Counted from the stretch's first letter, positions 1 through 10,026 are shown. The stretch is 64,000 bases of DNA from Terribacillus aidingensis (GCF_900215625.1 NZ_OBEK01000005.1:62001-126000), one strand, 5' to 3'. Numbers and translations are program-made. The notes: generated by a model from the sequence alone, not told the origin.

Positions 1-741
1 AGCCTGCTTCTCCTGCTCCTGCCCCATACTAGTCCAGACATCCGTGTAAATAACATCCGCACCAGCAGCCGCTTCTTCCGGACTTTCGGTAATGATCAGG
101 AACTCTGGGTCCGCACTGATCGCTTTTGCTTTTTCTTCAACTTCTGGGATCGGCTGATAACCAGCAGGCGATGCAATACGAATTTGCATGCCCGTCTTTG
201 CCGCAGCAATCATCAGACTGTTAGCCACATTATTGGCGTCTCCAATATAAGCAAGTTTGACACCTTCCAGCGTGCCCTTATGTTCCATAATTGTCTGCAA
301 ATCTGCCAGCGCCTGACACGGATGATATAAATCTGTCAGACCATTAATGACTGGAATTGTCGCGTGAGCAGCCAATTCCTCCACCATCTTATGTGAATTG
401 GCACGAATCATGATTGCATCCAGATAACCCGAAAGTACCTTCGCAGTATCAGCTACCGGTTCCCCGCGCCCCAGCTGCAGGTCATTTGCATTTAAGTAAA
501 GCCCCATTCCGCCAAGCTGATAAATACCTGTTTCAAAGGAAACGCGGGTACGTGTGGATGATTTTTCGAAAATCATCCCGAGCGTTTTTCCCGCCAGCGG
601 CTGGCTCAGCTCGCCTTTTTGATGCTGGCTCTTCAGCTCTGCTGCAAGCTCTAGGATGGATAGGATTTCTTCCTTCGTTAAGTCTTGAAGAGATAGAAGA
701 CTCTTCCCTGCCAATGTGTGATAATCCGCTAACTGTTTCAT
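1..741 (-). CDS. argF: Ornithine carbamoyltransferase, 3' end outside window
   Basis: Makes citrulline from ornithine and carbamoyl phosphate in arginine synthesis. The first 247 codons are present and the C-terminus lies left of the window. Visible are the carbamoyl-phosphate loop FEKSSTRTR (residues 58-66) and the HPCQALADL motif (from residue 140), both diagnostic of the family. The start codon shares one base with the carB stop (TGATG), so translation is coupled to carB. CarAB supplies its substrate, which fits the carA-carB-argF order also found at the end of the Bacillus subtilis arg operon. I see no frameshift in the part present. Confidence 0.95.
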   Translation of the reverse strand, partial: MKQLADYHTLAGKSLLSLQDLTKEEILSILELAAELKSQHQKGELSQPLAGKTLGMIFEKSSTRTRVSFETGIYQLGGMGLYLNANDLQLGRGEPVADTAKVLSGYLDAIMIRANSHKMVEELAAHATIPVINGLTDLYHPCQALADLQTIMEHKGTLEGVKLAYIGDANNVANSLMIAAAKTGMQIRIASPAGYQPIPEVEEKAKAISADPEFLIITESPEEAAAGADVIYTDVWTSMGQEQEKQA

Positions 742-3700
742 CAAACACGCTCCTTCTTCGCTTGCTCCAAATAGTCCGACATCGACCTACATGCAGCCAA
801 ATCATCTTGACTTGCCAGCCAATAACTCTCCATCGTAGCAAGACTTGTGATACACGGTGTTTCTGTCTTCCAAGCCGCTTCGCGAATACCTTGGAAACCT
901 TTCCGAGTGCTGCATACTGCTGTTATCTTTTGATCTTCAATCAACGTGATTGCTTGCTCATACGACACAGCCTCATAGGCTTTACTGCCTGGCAGAAGCG
1001 CAGCTGTCTCATGCGTCAGTACAACATTTGCCTGCAGTTGCTCTAAAAGACTTTCAAGCTTTGGTATATCCGAAGCGTCTAAGTCTAGCAGCACTTGCGT
1101 CTCTGCTGAAAGCTGACGGAGTGTCTTCTCTTTCCAGCCAAACGCTTTATGAAGTGCTTCTGCAACGGACTCGCCGATACCGATTGCCTCTCCTGTTGAT
1201 TGCATATCCGGACCGAGAAGCGGATCAACACCTGCTAACTTTGTCGTTGAGAAAACGGGCAGTTTTACCGCATAAAATGGCATTTCCTGTTGTAATCCCA
1301 GCGGGTAGCCAAGATTTTGCAGGCTCTCGCCCATTTGGATTTTTGTCGCTAAATCCACTAACGGGATACCCGTTACTTTGCTGGAAATCGGAACTGTACG
1401 CGACGCACGCGGGTTCACTTCCAGTACATACAGCAGCTCCCGATTTTCACTAAATACGAATTGAATGTTCATGATGCCCTTCATATTCAGAGCGGCTGAA
1501 ATCTTTTGGGCGCAGGAGGCAATTTGTTCCTTCTCTGCTTCTTTCAAGCTTGGTGCTGGGAAGACAGCTGTACTATCTCCGCTATGAATACCTGCCGGCT
1601 CAATATGTTCATAGATTCCTGGAATAAGAATGTCCGCACCATCGCACACAACATCCACTTCCACTTCCATACCTGGCACATATTTATCCAGAAGCAGCGG
1701 GAATAAGCGGGATGGGTGAATTTGCTGCTCTAAATCTTCTAAGTAAGTATTCAGCATATCTTCGGAATACAGAATAACCATCCCTTGCCCGCCGATTACA
1801 TAGGATGGGCGAATTAAAATCGGATAGCCGATCAAACGAGCTTCTTCGTGTAAGGTTGCTGTATCCATCACAGTTGTACCAGGAATATGCGGAATGTTTA
1901 AGTTATGAAGCAATGCATAAAAAGCTTCCCTGTTTTCTACTCGATCAATAGATGCTGTACTTGTTCCGGCAATCGTAACGCCTGCTTCCTCCAGCTCCGC
2001 AGCCAAATTGATCGCAGTCTGCCCGCCAAATTGAACAAGCACCTCATCCGCCTGCTCTTTTTCGATGATATGGAGTACATCTTCTTTCGTAAGCGGCTCA
2101 AAGTATAGATGATCTGCTGTGTTGAAATCAGTACTGACCGTTTCGGGATTATTATTAATGACAATCGAACGAATGCCTTGTTCGCGTAAAGACAAAGCGG
2201 ACTGCACAGAACAAAAATCAAACTCCACGCCCTGCCCGATTCGAATTGGACCTGATCCAAGCACTACAACCTTTTTATCAGCTGCTGGTAATGGATCCAC
2301 CTCATCTTCTTCTGTCCAGCTCGAATAGAAATATGGTGTTTGCGCAGAAAACTCTGCTGCACACGTATCCACCATCATATAAGATGGCTTGAGCTCCTGT
2401 TCTTTGATTAAGCCTTCCACAGCTGCTAACGGCTGCTCAACTATCCGTGCTAACGCAACATTACTGAAACCAAGAATTTTCGCATGTCGGAGAAGTTCCG
2501 GATCTGGCTGCCAGCCTCCGCTGCGCAACGCTTGCTCTGCATCGATAATACGTTTCATCTCATGAAGGAAAAACGTGGTGATTTCAGTCCATGCATGAAT
2601 CGTTTCAATACTTATTCGGCGGCGAAACGCTTCAGCGAGCAAAAATAGTCTGCGATCATCTGCCGCTTTTAACCCATGCTCCAGCTCTGCATCTGACAAT
2701 GCTTCTGCAGACGGCAGACGAAATTCTTCCAAGCCTATTTCTAAAGAACGAATGGCTTTGTGCAAGCCTGCCGGAAGATTACGCGACAGCGCCATCACTT
2801 CACCTGTCGCTTTCATTTGTGTGCCAAGCAGCCGGTCCGCTTGGGTGAACTTATCAAATGGCCAGCGCGGGATTTTTACTGCAACGTAGTCGATAGCTGG
2901 TTCAAAGCTAGCAAATGTATCACCAGTAATTGGGTTCGGCACCTCATGTAAATGATAGCCAAGTGCCAGCTTGGCTGCGATACGGGCAATTGGATAGCCT
3001 GTTGCTTTCGAAGCCAGTGCACTCGAACGGCTAACACGCGGATTCACTTCGATAATTACATATTCATCACTATCCGGGTTCAGCGCAAACTGAATATTAC
3101 AGCCGCCAACAACACCTAACTCACGAATAACTTTACAAGAAACAGTTCGCAGCATTTGGTACTGCCTATCTGTCAGGGTCTGGGAAGGAGCAACAACAAT
3201 GCTGTCTCCTGTATGTATCCCAACAGGGTCGATATTTTCCATATTGCAAACAATGATGCACGTATCATTGCTATCCCGCATCACTTCATACTCAATTTCC
3301 TTCCAGCCTTTCACACTTTGCTCGATAAGTACCTGGTTGATTGGGCTCGCCTGAATACCGCTTTTCACATAGCGCAAAAGCTCTGGCAAATCATTCGCAA
3401 TACCGCCGCCCGCTCCGCCCAGTGTATAAGCAGGACGAATAATAATCGGAAAACCTGTCTGTTCAGCGAAAGATTTGGCCTCGGCTATGGAGGTGATTGG
3501 AAGACTTTCTGGTACAGGCTCATTTATATCCTGCATCATCTGTTTGAATAGCTCCCGGTCTTCTCCGCGCTGAATGGCATCTAGCGGTGTACCTAATAAC
3601 GTAACGTTATATTCTTCCAAAACACCTGCTTGATCCAGACTGACAGCAAGATTAAGTCCAGTCTGCCCGCCTAATGTCGGCAGCAGCCCATCTGGCCGCT

Positions 3701-3941
3701 CCTTCTCAATAATGTTCGTCACTGACTCGCAAGTTAGCGGCTCCAGGTATACTTGATCGGCAAAAGCTTGGTCAGTCATTATTGTTGCCGGATTGTTATT
3801 AACGAGAATGACCTCGACGCCTTCTTCCTTTAATGCGAGACAAGCTTGCGTCCCTGCGTAATCGAATTCTGCCGCCTGCCCAATAACAATCGGACCAGAA
3901 CCAATCACAAGGACCTTCTTAATTTGTAAATCTTTAGGCAT
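741..3941 (-). CDS. carB: Carbamoyl-phosphate synthase large subunit, arginine type
   Basis: ATP-dependent synthase that builds carbamoyl phosphate from bicarbonate, ammonia (delivered by CarA) and two ATP. At 1066 residues it is full length. The two homologous halves each open with a glycine-rich motif (IGSGPIVIGQ near residue 15, LGSGPIRIGQ near residue 560) followed by an ATP-grasp region with RPAYTLGG and RPSYVIGG. The last 130 or so residues are the position of the regulatory MGS-like domain. It overlaps carA by 8 bases and argF by one. Linkage to argF and argGH says this is the arginine copy rather than the pyrimidine one, an inference from context. Confidence 0.96.
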   Translation of the reverse strand: MPKDLQIKKVLVIGSGPIVIGQAAEFDYAGTQACLALKEEGVEVILVNNNPATIMTDQAFADQVYLEPLTCESVTNIIEKERPDGLLPTLGGQTGLNLAVSLDQAGVLEEYNVTLLGTPLDAIQRGEDRELFKQMMQDINEPVPESLPITSIAEAKSFAEQTGFPIIIRPAYTLGGAGGGIANDLPELLRYVKSGIQASPINQVLIEQSVKGWKEIEYEVMRDSNDTCIIVCNMENIDPVGIHTGDSIVVAPSQTLTDRQYQMLRTVSCKVIRELGVVGGCNIQFALNPDSDEYVIIEVNPRVSRSSALASKATGYPIARIAAKLALGYHLHEVPNPITGDTFASFEPAIDYVAVKIPRWPFDKFTQADRLLGTQMKATGEVMALSRNLPAGLHKAIRSLEIGLEEFRLPSAEALSDAELEHGLKAADDRRLFLLAEAFRRRISIETIHAWTEITTFFLHEMKRIIDAEQALRSGGWQPDPELLRHAKILGFSNVALARIVEQPLAAVEGLIKEQELKPSYMMVDTCAAEFSAQTPYFYSSWTEEDEVDPLPAADKKVVVLGSGPIRIGQGVEFDFCSVQSALSLREQGIRSIVINNNPETVSTDFNTADHLYFEPLTKEDVLHIIEKEQADEVLVQFGGQTAINLAAELEEAGVTIAGTSTASIDRVENREAFYALLHNLNIPHIPGTTVMDTATLHEEARLIGYPILIRPSYVIGGQGMVILYSEDMLNTYLEDLEQQIHPSRLFPLLLDKYVPGMEVEVDVVCDGADILIPGIYEHIEPAGIHSGDSTAVFPAPSLKEAEKEQIASCAQKISAALNMKGIMNIQFVFSENRELLYVLEVNPRASRTVPISSKVTGIPLVDLATKIQMGESLQNLGYPLGLQQEMPFYAVKLPVFSTTKLAGVDPLLGPDMQSTGEAIGIGESVAEALHKAFGWKEKTLRQLSAETQVLLDLDASDIPKLESLLEQLQANVVLTHETAALLPGSKAYEAVSYEQAITLIEDQKITAVCSTRKGFQGIREAAWKTETPCITSLATMESYWLASQDDLAACRSMSDYLEQAKKERV

Positions 3942-5019
3942 ACGTTGTCACTCCTCCGTTCCGAACCGAATTCAAGAATTGTTCAAATACATCGTACGTA
4001 TCGCTCGGGCCGGGATGTGCTTCCGGATGGAATTGGACACTCATTATCGGCTTGGAACAGTGCTGCAAACCTTCTATGGACCCGTCATTTACATTGTTAT
4101 ATAGGATATTCCATAAGGACTCAGAAATAGACGTTTCATCGACTACATATCCATGATTTTGAGAAGTAATGGATACTTTCCCGCTCGGCACATGCTGTAC
4201 AGGATGATTGCTTCCGCGATGGCCATAAGGAAGGCGCATTGTATTGCCGCCGAATGCAAGCGCCAGCAGCTGATGTCCGAGACAAATACCTAATGTCGGA
4301 TAATGCTCTGCTATCCGCTTAATTTCATCAGCAAGGTAACCTAAAGATTTCGGATCTCCAGGACCATTTGAAAGCAAGACACCATCTATGTCTGCTTCCT
4401 GCAATGATTCCAGCTTTACATCAAATGGAAACACGGTAACACTGCAGCCGTTTTGCAGCAGCATCTCCCGGATGGAATGTTTATATCCATAATCAATAAT
4501 GGCTACATGCGCTGTCTTCGACTCATTTGCAGGATAGTACTGCGCTTCTTTCACAGACACCCTTTCTACGATTTTCTCTGATACTTTTGCTTGTGCCGGG
4601 ATATTTCCTGGTGTTTTGGTCATCTTTCCGTACACATCTCCATGCTTGCGGATAATCTTTGTCAGCTTGCGTGTATCTACTTGCGCCAGGATTGGAAAGT
4701 TATGCGTATTGGCAATATCCTGTAATGTCTGCGTTGCTTGATAGTGAGATGGTGTCTCACACGGTGTAGAGATAATAAGTCCATGAATAGACGGACTGTG
4801 GCTTTCCTTATCTTGTGTATTAAATCCGTAATTCCCAATCAACGGGTATGTCATCGTTACAATCTGACCTGCGTAAGAAGGATCTGTCATTACTTCTTGA
4901 TAGCCTGTCATCGCTGTGTTAAATACCAATTCCCCATCAGATTCTGTTGTCTTTCCAAGCCAGACACCTTCCAGAACATCTCCAGTGCTTAGCATCAAGT
5001 AGCCTTTTGTCTCTTCCAT
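3934..5019 (-). CDS. carA: Carbamoyl-phosphate synthase small subunit
   Basis: Glutamine amidotransferase subunit that hydrolyses glutamine and channels ammonia to CarB. The N-terminal CarA domain holds the typical NTAMTGYQEVMTDPSY segment. The C-terminal class I amidotransferase domain shows the nucleophile in LGICLGHQ (near residue 245) and the HPEAHPGP segment giving the catalytic His and Glu. Length 361 is normal. A strong ribosome site (AAAGGAG) lies 9-10 bases before the ATG. An ARG-box-like sequence lies upstream at 5065-5078, so carA-carB-argF may have its own promoter besides read-through from argGH. Confidence 0.95.
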   Translation of the reverse strand: MEETKGYLMLSTGDVLEGVWLGKTTESDGELVFNTAMTGYQEVMTDPSYAGQIVTMTYPLIGNYGFNTQDKESHSPSIHGLIISTPCETPSHYQATQTLQDIANTHNFPILAQVDTRKLTKIIRKHGDVYGKMTKTPGNIPAQAKVSEKIVERVSVKEAQYYPANESKTAHVAIIDYGYKHSIREMLLQNGCSVTVFPFDVKLESLQEADIDGVLLSNGPGDPKSLGYLADEIKRIAEHYPTLGICLGHQLLALAFGGNTMRLPYGHRGSNHPVQHVPSGKVSITSQNHGYVVDETSISESLWNILYNNVNDGSIEGLQHCSKPIMSVQFHPEAHPGPSDTYDVFEQFLNSVRNGGVTTYA

Positions 5020-5064
5020 TTATGCTGCTCCTTTCGGAAACGGAGTTATGTTTATTCTACCAAG

Positions 5065-5078
5065 TTAATAATTATGCA
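5065..5078 (-). promoter_or_regulatory. ARG-box-like operator before carA
   Basis: On the minus strand the 14-mer TGCATAATTATTAA is an imperfect dyad resembling the AhrC/ArgR box (TGAAT, AT-rich core, ATTCA). A TAGAAT -10-like hexamer follows downstream with only a weak -35, so the box would overlie the promoter. It resembles the box before argG, which supports common control by arginine. Confidence 0.55.
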
Positions 5079-5108
5079 TTAACATGCAAAGAAAGAGTGA
5101 GCAGCTGC

Positions 5109-6524
5109 TCACCCTTCGAGTTTGGCAGCCTGCTCTTCTGTCCAATTTTTATTTGCTGCAAGCAAGGCTTCTATATTGTCCACCTGCTCCTGCACCCTTT
5201 CCTTCGCAGTTCCCCCAGGTATATTTCTGGCTGCTACGACCGTTTCCGGGGCAAGTGCCTGATAAATATCTTCTTCGATTAAATCAGAAAACTGCTGCAG
5301 CTCTTCTAGTTTCAAATCCAATAAGTACTTGCCTTGTTCAATGCTGTACAGAACCGCATGCCCGACAACTGCATGTGATTCCCGAAAAGCCATCCCTTTT
5401 TCTACTAGATAATCAGCAAGATCCGTCGCATTGGAAAAATCATTGCGGACAGCTTGGTACATATTATCCTGCTTCACATGCATCGTCTCGATCATTGGGG
5501 CGAAAAGCCCAAGCGCACCTTTTAATGTCTCAACCGTATCAAACATGCCTTCTTTGTCTTCCTGCATATCTTTGTTATACGCAAGCGGCAATCCCTTCAA
5601 CGTTGTGAGCATTCCCATTAAATGACCAAAAACACGGCCTGATTTCCCTCGAACCAGCTCTGCTACATCAGGATTTTTCTTCTGCGGCATCATACTGCTT
5701 CCAGTTGAAAAGGCATCATCCAATTCTATGAAATTGAATTCCGCACTAGACCATTGCACCAATTCCTCCGAAAGCCGGGAAAGATGCATACTGATCAGAC
5801 TGGCAGCGGATAAGAATTCCACTACAAAATCACGATCACTTACACTGTCCAGACTATTCTCAGTAATATCGTCAAAATGGAGCTGTTTTGCTACAAACTG
5901 CCGATCAATCGGGAAAGTTGTACCCGCTAAAGCTCCGGCTCCCAATGGCATTTTGTTCACACGCTTCCAGCTGTCTTGCAGCCTTTCCACATCACGCTGC
6001 AGCATATAAGCGTATGCCATCATATGGTGTCCAAACAGCACCGGCTGCGCACGCTGCAGATGTGTATATCCAGGCAGGATTGTATCCAAATGCTGCTTCG
6101 CCTGTTTTGTCAGCGCTGTTTGCACAGCTCCAAGCAAGCCGATTATGTCGACAATTGCTTCTCGCAAATACAAACGCATATCCAATGCCACTTGATCATT
6201 GCGGCTTCGACCAGTATGCAATTTGCCGCCTACAGGACCGATATGTTCAATCAGCAGTCGTTCCACATTCATATGAATATCTTCATCCGCTTCGGAGAGT
6301 GTCGCTTCGCCTGCTTGGATTTTATTCAGCACTTGCTTCAAACCATCCGCAATAACACCGGCATCATCTTGTGAGATGATGCCGCATTGGCCTAGCATTG
6401 CTACATGCGCCAAACTGCCTTGAATATCATATTTTGCTAGTTTCTGATCAAAGCCGATGGAGGAAGTGTAGGCGTCTACTAATTCATTGGTCGGCTTCGT
6501 AAATCTTCCTCCCCACAGCTTCAT
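5109..6524 (-). CDS. argH: Argininosuccinate lyase
   Basis: Splits argininosuccinate into arginine and fumarate, the last step of arginine synthesis. The fumarase/aspartase superfamily signature [12 protein letters not shown] is present near residue 285, with [15 protein letters not shown] near residue 105 and THLQRAQP near residue 155. Length 471 is slightly above the usual 455-465. The start overlaps the argG stop by 4 bases (ATGA), so the two are translationally coupled. An 89-base gap with an ARG-box-like site separates it from carA. Confidence 0.95.
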   Translation of the reverse strand: MKLWGGRFTKPTNELVDAYTSSIGFDQKLAKYDIQGSLAHVAMLGQCGIISQDDAGVIADGLKQVLNKIQAGEATLSEADEDIHMNVERLLIEHIGPVGGKLHTGRSRNDQVALDMRLYLREAIVDIIGLLGAVQTALTKQAKQHLDTILPGYTHLQRAQPVLFGHHMMAYAYMLQRDVERLQDSWKRVNKMPLGAGALAGTTFPIDRQFVAKQLHFDDITENSLDSVSDRDFVVEFLSAASLISMHLSRLSEELVQWSSAEFNFIELDDAFSTGSSMMPQKKNPDVAELVRGKSGRVFGHLMGMLTTLKGLPLAYNKDMQEDKEGMFDTVETLKGALGLFAPMIETMHVKQDNMYQAVRNDFSNATDLADYLVEKGMAFRESHAVVGHAVLYSIEQGKYLLDLKLEELQQFSDLIEEDIYQALAPETVVAARNIPGGTAKERVQEQVDNIEALLAANKNWTEEQAAKLEG

Positions 6525-7780
6525 TGTTTCACAGCTTCTTTTTTATCAATTTTCAGCAATGCAGATGCTTCTGGTGCAGCTGTCTGCTGACGAGCTACCT
6601 CTGCTTGCACTTTTGTCGGAAGACCCCAAAGCTGAATAAATCCAAGCGCTGCATCATGGTCGAACTTATCCTCTGGTTTGTATGTCGCCAAGTCAAAGCT
6701 GTATAAAGATTCAGCAGATTCACGGCCGACAACCAACGCGTGTCCTTTGTACAACTTCACTTTTACATTACCGGAAACTGTCTGCTGTGTCTCTTCAATA
6801 AATGCCTGCAATGCTTTAGTAAGTGGTGAATACCATAGACCGTCATAAATTGTCTGTGCCAGCTTTTGTTCGACAATCGGCTTGAATTGAGAAATTTCAC
6901 GTGTCATTGTCAACGCTTCAAGCTCCTGATGAGCAGCAATTAAAGTGACAGCAGCTGGGCATTCGTAAATTTCACGAGACTTGATACCGACTAATCTATT
7001 TTCCACATGATCAATACGGCCGACGCCATGTTTGCCAGCGATATTATTTAGTTTCAGAATAAGTTCATCCAATGGATACGCTTCTCCATCAATTGCGACT
7101 GGTTTTCCTCTTTCAAAGCTGATTGTTACGATTTGCGCTTCATCTGGAGCATCCTCTGGATTGACAGTCAATCCGAAAGCATCACTTGGCGGCTGCTCCC
7201 ATGGATCTTCAAGGATACCGCACTCATTCGAACGGCCCCAAAGATTTTGGTCAACGCTGTATGGGCTCTCTTTGCCTACTGGAACTGGAATATTATGCTG
7301 CTGAGCATATTCAATCTCTTCATCACGGCTCATTGCCCACTCACGAACAGGAGCAACAATCTTCAAATCCGGGTCTAGTGCTGTAAAGCTGACGTCAAAA
7401 CGTACTTGGTCGTTTCCTTTTCCTGTACAGCCATGTGCTACAGCAACAGCGCCTTCTTCTTTCGCTATATCGACAAGAACTTTAGCGATTAATGGACGGC
7501 TAAGTGCGGAAACAAGCGGATATTTACCTTCATAAAGCAAGTTCGCTTTCAATGCTGGAAGAACGTATTCTTCTGCATAAGCAGCTTTTGCATCTACTGT
7601 ATAAGATTTGATGGCTCCAACTTGCAAGGCTTTTTCTTGAACGAAATCCAAATTCTTGCCTTCACCGACGTCCAAGCCAACAGCGATAACGTCATAATTA
7701 TATTTATCCTGCAGCCATTTGATTGCTACAGAAGTATCTAAACCACCAGAATATGCGAGTACGATTTTATCTTTTGCCAT
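6521..7780 (-). CDS. argG: Argininosuccinate synthase
   Basis: Condenses citrulline and aspartate with ATP to form argininosuccinate. The N-terminal PP-loop motif [12 protein letters not shown] (residues 8-19) binds ATP, and [14 protein letters not shown] near residue 115 and [13 protein letters not shown] near residue 173 are typical of type II ArgG. Length 419 against a usual 400-405 reflects a short C-terminal extension. It is the first gene of the leftward arginine block; its promoter carries two ARG-box-like dyads. Confidence 0.95.
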   Translation of the reverse strand: MAKDKIVLAYSGGLDTSVAIKWLQDKYNYDVIAVGLDVGEGKNLDFVQEKALQVGAIKSYTVDAKAAYAEEYVLPALKANLLYEGKYPLVSALSRPLIAKVLVDIAKEEGAVAVAHGCTGKGNDQVRFDVSFTALDPDLKIVAPVREWAMSRDEEIEYAQQHNIPVPVGKESPYSVDQNLWGRSNECGILEDPWEQPPSDAFGLTVNPEDAPDEAQIVTISFERGKPVAIDGEAYPLDELILKLNNIAGKHGVGRIDHVENRLVGIKSREIYECPAAVTLIAAHQELEALTMTREISQFKPIVEQKLAQTIYDGLWYSPLTKALQAFIEETQQTVSGNVKVKLYKGHALVVGRESAESLYSFDLATYKPEDKFDHDAALGFIQLWGLPTKVQAEVARQQTAAPEASALLKIDKKEAVKQ

Positions 7781-7824
7781 TTTTTATATCTCCCTCTCCG
7801 TGCTGTATGCTCGATTTATCTATG

Positions 7825-7859
7825 TGAATTATTATGCAATAACACTAATATAAATTCAA
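7825..7859 (-). promoter_or_regulatory. argG promoter with two ARG-box-like operators
   Basis: On the minus strand TTGAAT (7854-7859) and CATAAT (7831-7836) are spaced by 17 bases. Two dyads overlap them: TGAATTTATATTAG (7845-7858) on the -35 and TGCATAATAATTCA (7825-7838) on the -10. Their centres are 20 bases apart, about two helical turns, as expected for cooperative AhrC/ArgR hexamer binding. The regulator assignment is inference. Confidence 0.7.
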
Positions 7860-7935
7860 GCATTATTTTGTTAATTTTCCGACTTGGTATCCTATTACCT
7901 TCATCCACAGCAAGTGCCTGCCCTCTTTTGTCCAT

Positions 7936-7963
7936 AAAAAAAAGACGAGTCAAAGGACTCGTC
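7936..7963 (-). terminator. Rho-independent terminator of queCDE
   Basis: An 8-bp perfect stem GACGAGTC/GACTCGTC with a 4-base loop is followed on the minus strand by eight T. It starts a few bases after the queE stop. Confidence 0.9.
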
Positions 7964-7969
7964 TTCGGT

Positions 7970-8701
7970 TTATACACCGCGTTTGTTACCCCATACAAGT
8001 GTATGAAGCTGCGGCAATACACGGACATGATTCAATTCACTTGATGCTGATACTTGATCAATCAGCCATTCATACTTCGCCAGCAGTGCATCCTTCAATG
8101 CAGCATCGTCATAGGTTGTCGTATCATCATTACCGACTTGTACATAAAAATCCACATCTGGATAACGTTTATGCACATCTGTCGCATAACGCAAATCTGC
8201 TTCATCAAAAATGACAACCTTCAAGCTTACATGAGATAAGCGGCCTGCTTCTCTTAGAATTTCAATTATTTCATCAAGACGGTGAAAGTCTGTTTTCATT
8301 AATGAGCTTGGCGGTTTTGGAGAGATAGTTAGATCATCAATCTCCAGGAACCACGGCTGGTATCTGCTGCCTTGTGTTTCCAAAGCAATGCGAATATCCT
8401 TTTGTTTTAAAAACTGGGTGAACTCGCCAAGGTTTTTTAACAATGCTGGGTTACCGCCAGAAATTGTCACATGACGGAAACGATCACCGCCGGTTTCCTG
8501 CAGCTCATCCCAAATTTGCTCGGCTGTTAACTGCCGAATGTCTTCTTTAGCTGAACCATCCCATGTAAAGGAAGAGTCACACCAGCTGCAGCTGTAATCA
8601 CAGCCAGCTGTGCGGACAAACATCGTCTTTTGTCCGACGACCATTCCTTCTCCTTGTACGGTAGGACCGAATACTTCTAAAACCGGAAATTTACTTGCCA
8701 T
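7970..8701 (-). CDS. queE: 7-carboxy-7-deazaguanine synthase, radical SAM
   Basis: Converts 6-carboxytetrahydropterin to 7-carboxy-7-deazaguanine in queuosine synthesis. The radical-SAM cluster motif is CDYSCSWCDSSF (CX3CX2C, near residues 34-41), followed by the substrate-site stretch DSSFTWDG typical of Bacillus QueE. HVTISGGNPAL near residue 98 is the SAM-binding glycine region. Length 243 is normal. It overlaps queD by 11 bases and is the last gene of queC-queD-queE. Confidence 0.94.
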   Translation of the reverse strand: MASKFPVLEVFGPTVQGEGMVVGQKTMFVRTAGCDYSCSWCDSSFTWDGSAKEDIRQLTAEQIWDELQETGGDRFRHVTISGGNPALLKNLGEFTQFLKQKDIRIALETQGSRYQPWFLEIDDLTISPKPPSSLMKTDFHRLDEIIEILREAGRLSHVSLKVVIFDEADLRYATDVHKRYPDVDFYVQVGNDDTTTYDDAALKDALLAKYEWLIDQVSASSELNHVRVLPQLHTLVWGNKRGV

Positions 8702-9128
8702 TTTCTATTCCTCGCTTTGGTCGATATATGCAGTAGCTAGTAGGTGTCTCGCGCAAGAAAACTTGCAAGCACTTCGGCTGATGAGGCAGCTGATCAAGCT
8801 CGTTTTGAATCAATTCATAGATTTTCCGAGCCATTACTTCTGTTGTCGGAAAGTCGTTTTCTTTCAATATATCTGTATGGTCATTCAAATACGTGTGATC
8901 GAATTTTTTATGAATCAGAGCTTTGATGGTAGAGAAATTGAATAAAAATCCGCTGTCATCCAATTCATCTCCTGCAATCGTGATATTGGCAAAATACGTG
9001 TGCCCGTGAACTTGCTGGCACTTGCCAGCATCTGGATGCTGGATGCTATGCGCAGCGGCAAAATGCAAATCTTTATTCAATTCATAACTAAAGTCATGCG
9101 GTACTTGCGGGTAGATTTGCTGAATCAT
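8691..9128 (-). CDS. queD: 6-carboxy-5,6,7,8-tetrahydropterin synthase
   Basis: Turns 7,8-dihydroneopterin triphosphate into 6-carboxytetrahydropterin. Zinc-binding histidines are visible in FAAAHSI and in QVHGHTY, and the catalytic Cys sits in [11 protein letters not shown] (near residue 37). The DHTYLND segment carries the other catalytic pair. At 145 residues it matches the Bacillus QueD size. Start overlaps the queC stop (ATGA). Confidence 0.93.
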   Translation of the reverse strand: MIQQIYPQVPHDFSYELNKDLHFAAAHSIQHPDAGKCQQVHGHTYFANITIAGDELDDSGFLFNFSTIKALIHKKFDHTYLNDHTDILKENDFPTTEVMARKIYELIQNELDQLPHQPKCLQVFLRETPTSYCIYRPKRGIENGK

Positions 9129-9784
9129 ACTTGTGCCGCCTTTTTCGCTTCATACTGATCTAATCCGTTTTGACGCAGCTTACATGCTGGGCATTCGCCG
9201 CAGCCTTCCGCAATAACACCGTTGTAGCAAGTTAGTGTATTTTCCTTCACATAATCCAATTGACCGAGCTGATCTGCCAATTCCCACGTTTCGGCTTTAT
9301 CCAGCCACATAAGTGGTGTATGAATGACGAAATCTTTATCCATTGATAGATTCAGAGAAACATTCAAAGATTTTACAAAAACATCGCGGCAATCCGGATA
9401 GCCGCTGAAGTCTGTTTCACATACACCTGTTACAAGATGCTTTGCACCTACTTGATGCGCTAAAATTGCAGCGAAAGACAAGAACACAAGATTTCGTCCA
9501 GGTACGAACGTAGAAGGAAGCTCTCCTTCCTGTTCTTCAATCTCAATATCATCTCTTGTCAACGCATTTGGTGCCAGCTGGTTAAGCAAGGACATGTCCA
9601 ACACATGATGTTTGATTCCTTGTTCCTTGGCTATTTGTTCTGCAACTTCGATTTCCAAGCTGTGGCGCTGGTTGTAATTGAACGTAACTGCTTCCACTTC
9701 TTCGTATTGCTGCATCGCCCAAAACAGACAAGTTGTGCTGTCTTGACCGCCGCTGAATACGACAATCGCTTTCTCTTTCTTCAT
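9125..9784 (-). CDS. queC: 7-cyano-7-deazaguanine synthase
   Basis: ATP-dependent formation of preQ0 from 7-carboxy-7-deazaguanine. The PP-loop [13 protein letters not shown] is at residues 8-20 and the zinc-binding cluster [10 protein letters not shown] is near residue 195, preceded by another Cys in TCYNG. Length 219 is normal. First gene of the operon, with AAAGGAG before its ATG. A preQ1 riboswitch and two terminator-like hairpins lie between the promoter and the start. Confidence 0.95.
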   Translation of the reverse strand: MKKEKAIVVFSGGQDSTTCLFWAMQQYEEVEAVTFNYNQRHSLEIEVAEQIAKEQGIKHHVLDMSLLNQLAPNALTRDDIEIEEQEGELPSTFVPGRNLVFLSFAAILAHQVGAKHLVTGVCETDFSGYPDCRDVFVKSLNVSLNLSMDKDFVIHTPLMWLDKAETWELADQLGQLDYVKENTLTCYNGVIAEGCGECPACKLRQNGLDQYEAKKAAQV

Positions 9785-9814
9785 TTGTATGCTCCTTTTC
9801 CAGACTTACCCATT

Positions 9815-9843
9815 AAAAAAAACCTCTTTCGGTTGGAAAGAGG
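9815..9843 (-). terminator. Second intrinsic terminator between preQ1 riboswitch and queC
   Basis: Perfect 8-bp stem CCTCTTTC/GAAAGAGG, 5-base loop, then eight T on the minus strand. It lies only about 30 bases before the queC start, so any queC transcript must read through it. It is separate from the hairpin directly after the aptamer. Confidence 0.85.
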
Positions 9844-9861
9844 CTGACAATTATCCATAAA

Positions 9862-9897
9862 AAATAAAAAAGACTATACCCAAGGATATAGTTCCTT
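9862..9897 (-). promoter_or_regulatory. preQ1 expression platform: alternative hairpins
   Basis: Right after the aptamer two exclusive pairings are possible on the minus strand. AAGGA (9893-9897) can pair with TCCTT (9882-9886), or ACTATA (9887-9892) with TATAGT (9873-9878), followed by a T-rich run of 13 bases with one A. The second looks like a weak terminator. Which state preQ1 favours cannot be read from sequence alone. Confidence 0.6.
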
Positions 9898-9930
9898 AGT
9901 TTTTTATAGAGGGTTGTTCTAGAACCTCTC
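9894..9930 (-). ncRNA. preQ1-I riboswitch aptamer
   Basis: The minus strand reads AGAGGTTCTAG, then CCCTCTATAAAAAACTAA, which matches the class I preQ1 aptamer: stem AGAGG/CCTCT, a C-rich loop and the A-rich tail that forms the H-type pseudoknot. A small hairpin (CCAGG/CCTGG, 9931-9944) precedes it. Placement upstream of queCDE gives feedback control by the queuosine precursor. Confidence 0.95.
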
Positions 9931-9967
9931 CCAGGTTGGCCTGGATTTTTATTTTATTCTGCTGATT

Positions 9968-9976
9968 ATTGTATCA
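9968..9976 (-). promoter_or_regulatory. Extended -10 promoter of queCDE
   Basis: The minus strand has TGATACAAT, a TGn-extended -10 element, about 24 bases before the riboswitch hairpin region. The -35 is weak, which is usual for extended -10 promoters. Confidence 0.55.
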
Positions 9977-10026
9977 TAGCTGCATTATTTTGCATACAGA
10001 AATTACTCAACTGGTTCCGCAGCAAA

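Noticed and set aside
7816-8028. 70-codon minus-strand frame overlapping queE and its terminator
   Set aside because: It is out of frame with queE, spans the terminator and lacks a ribosome site.
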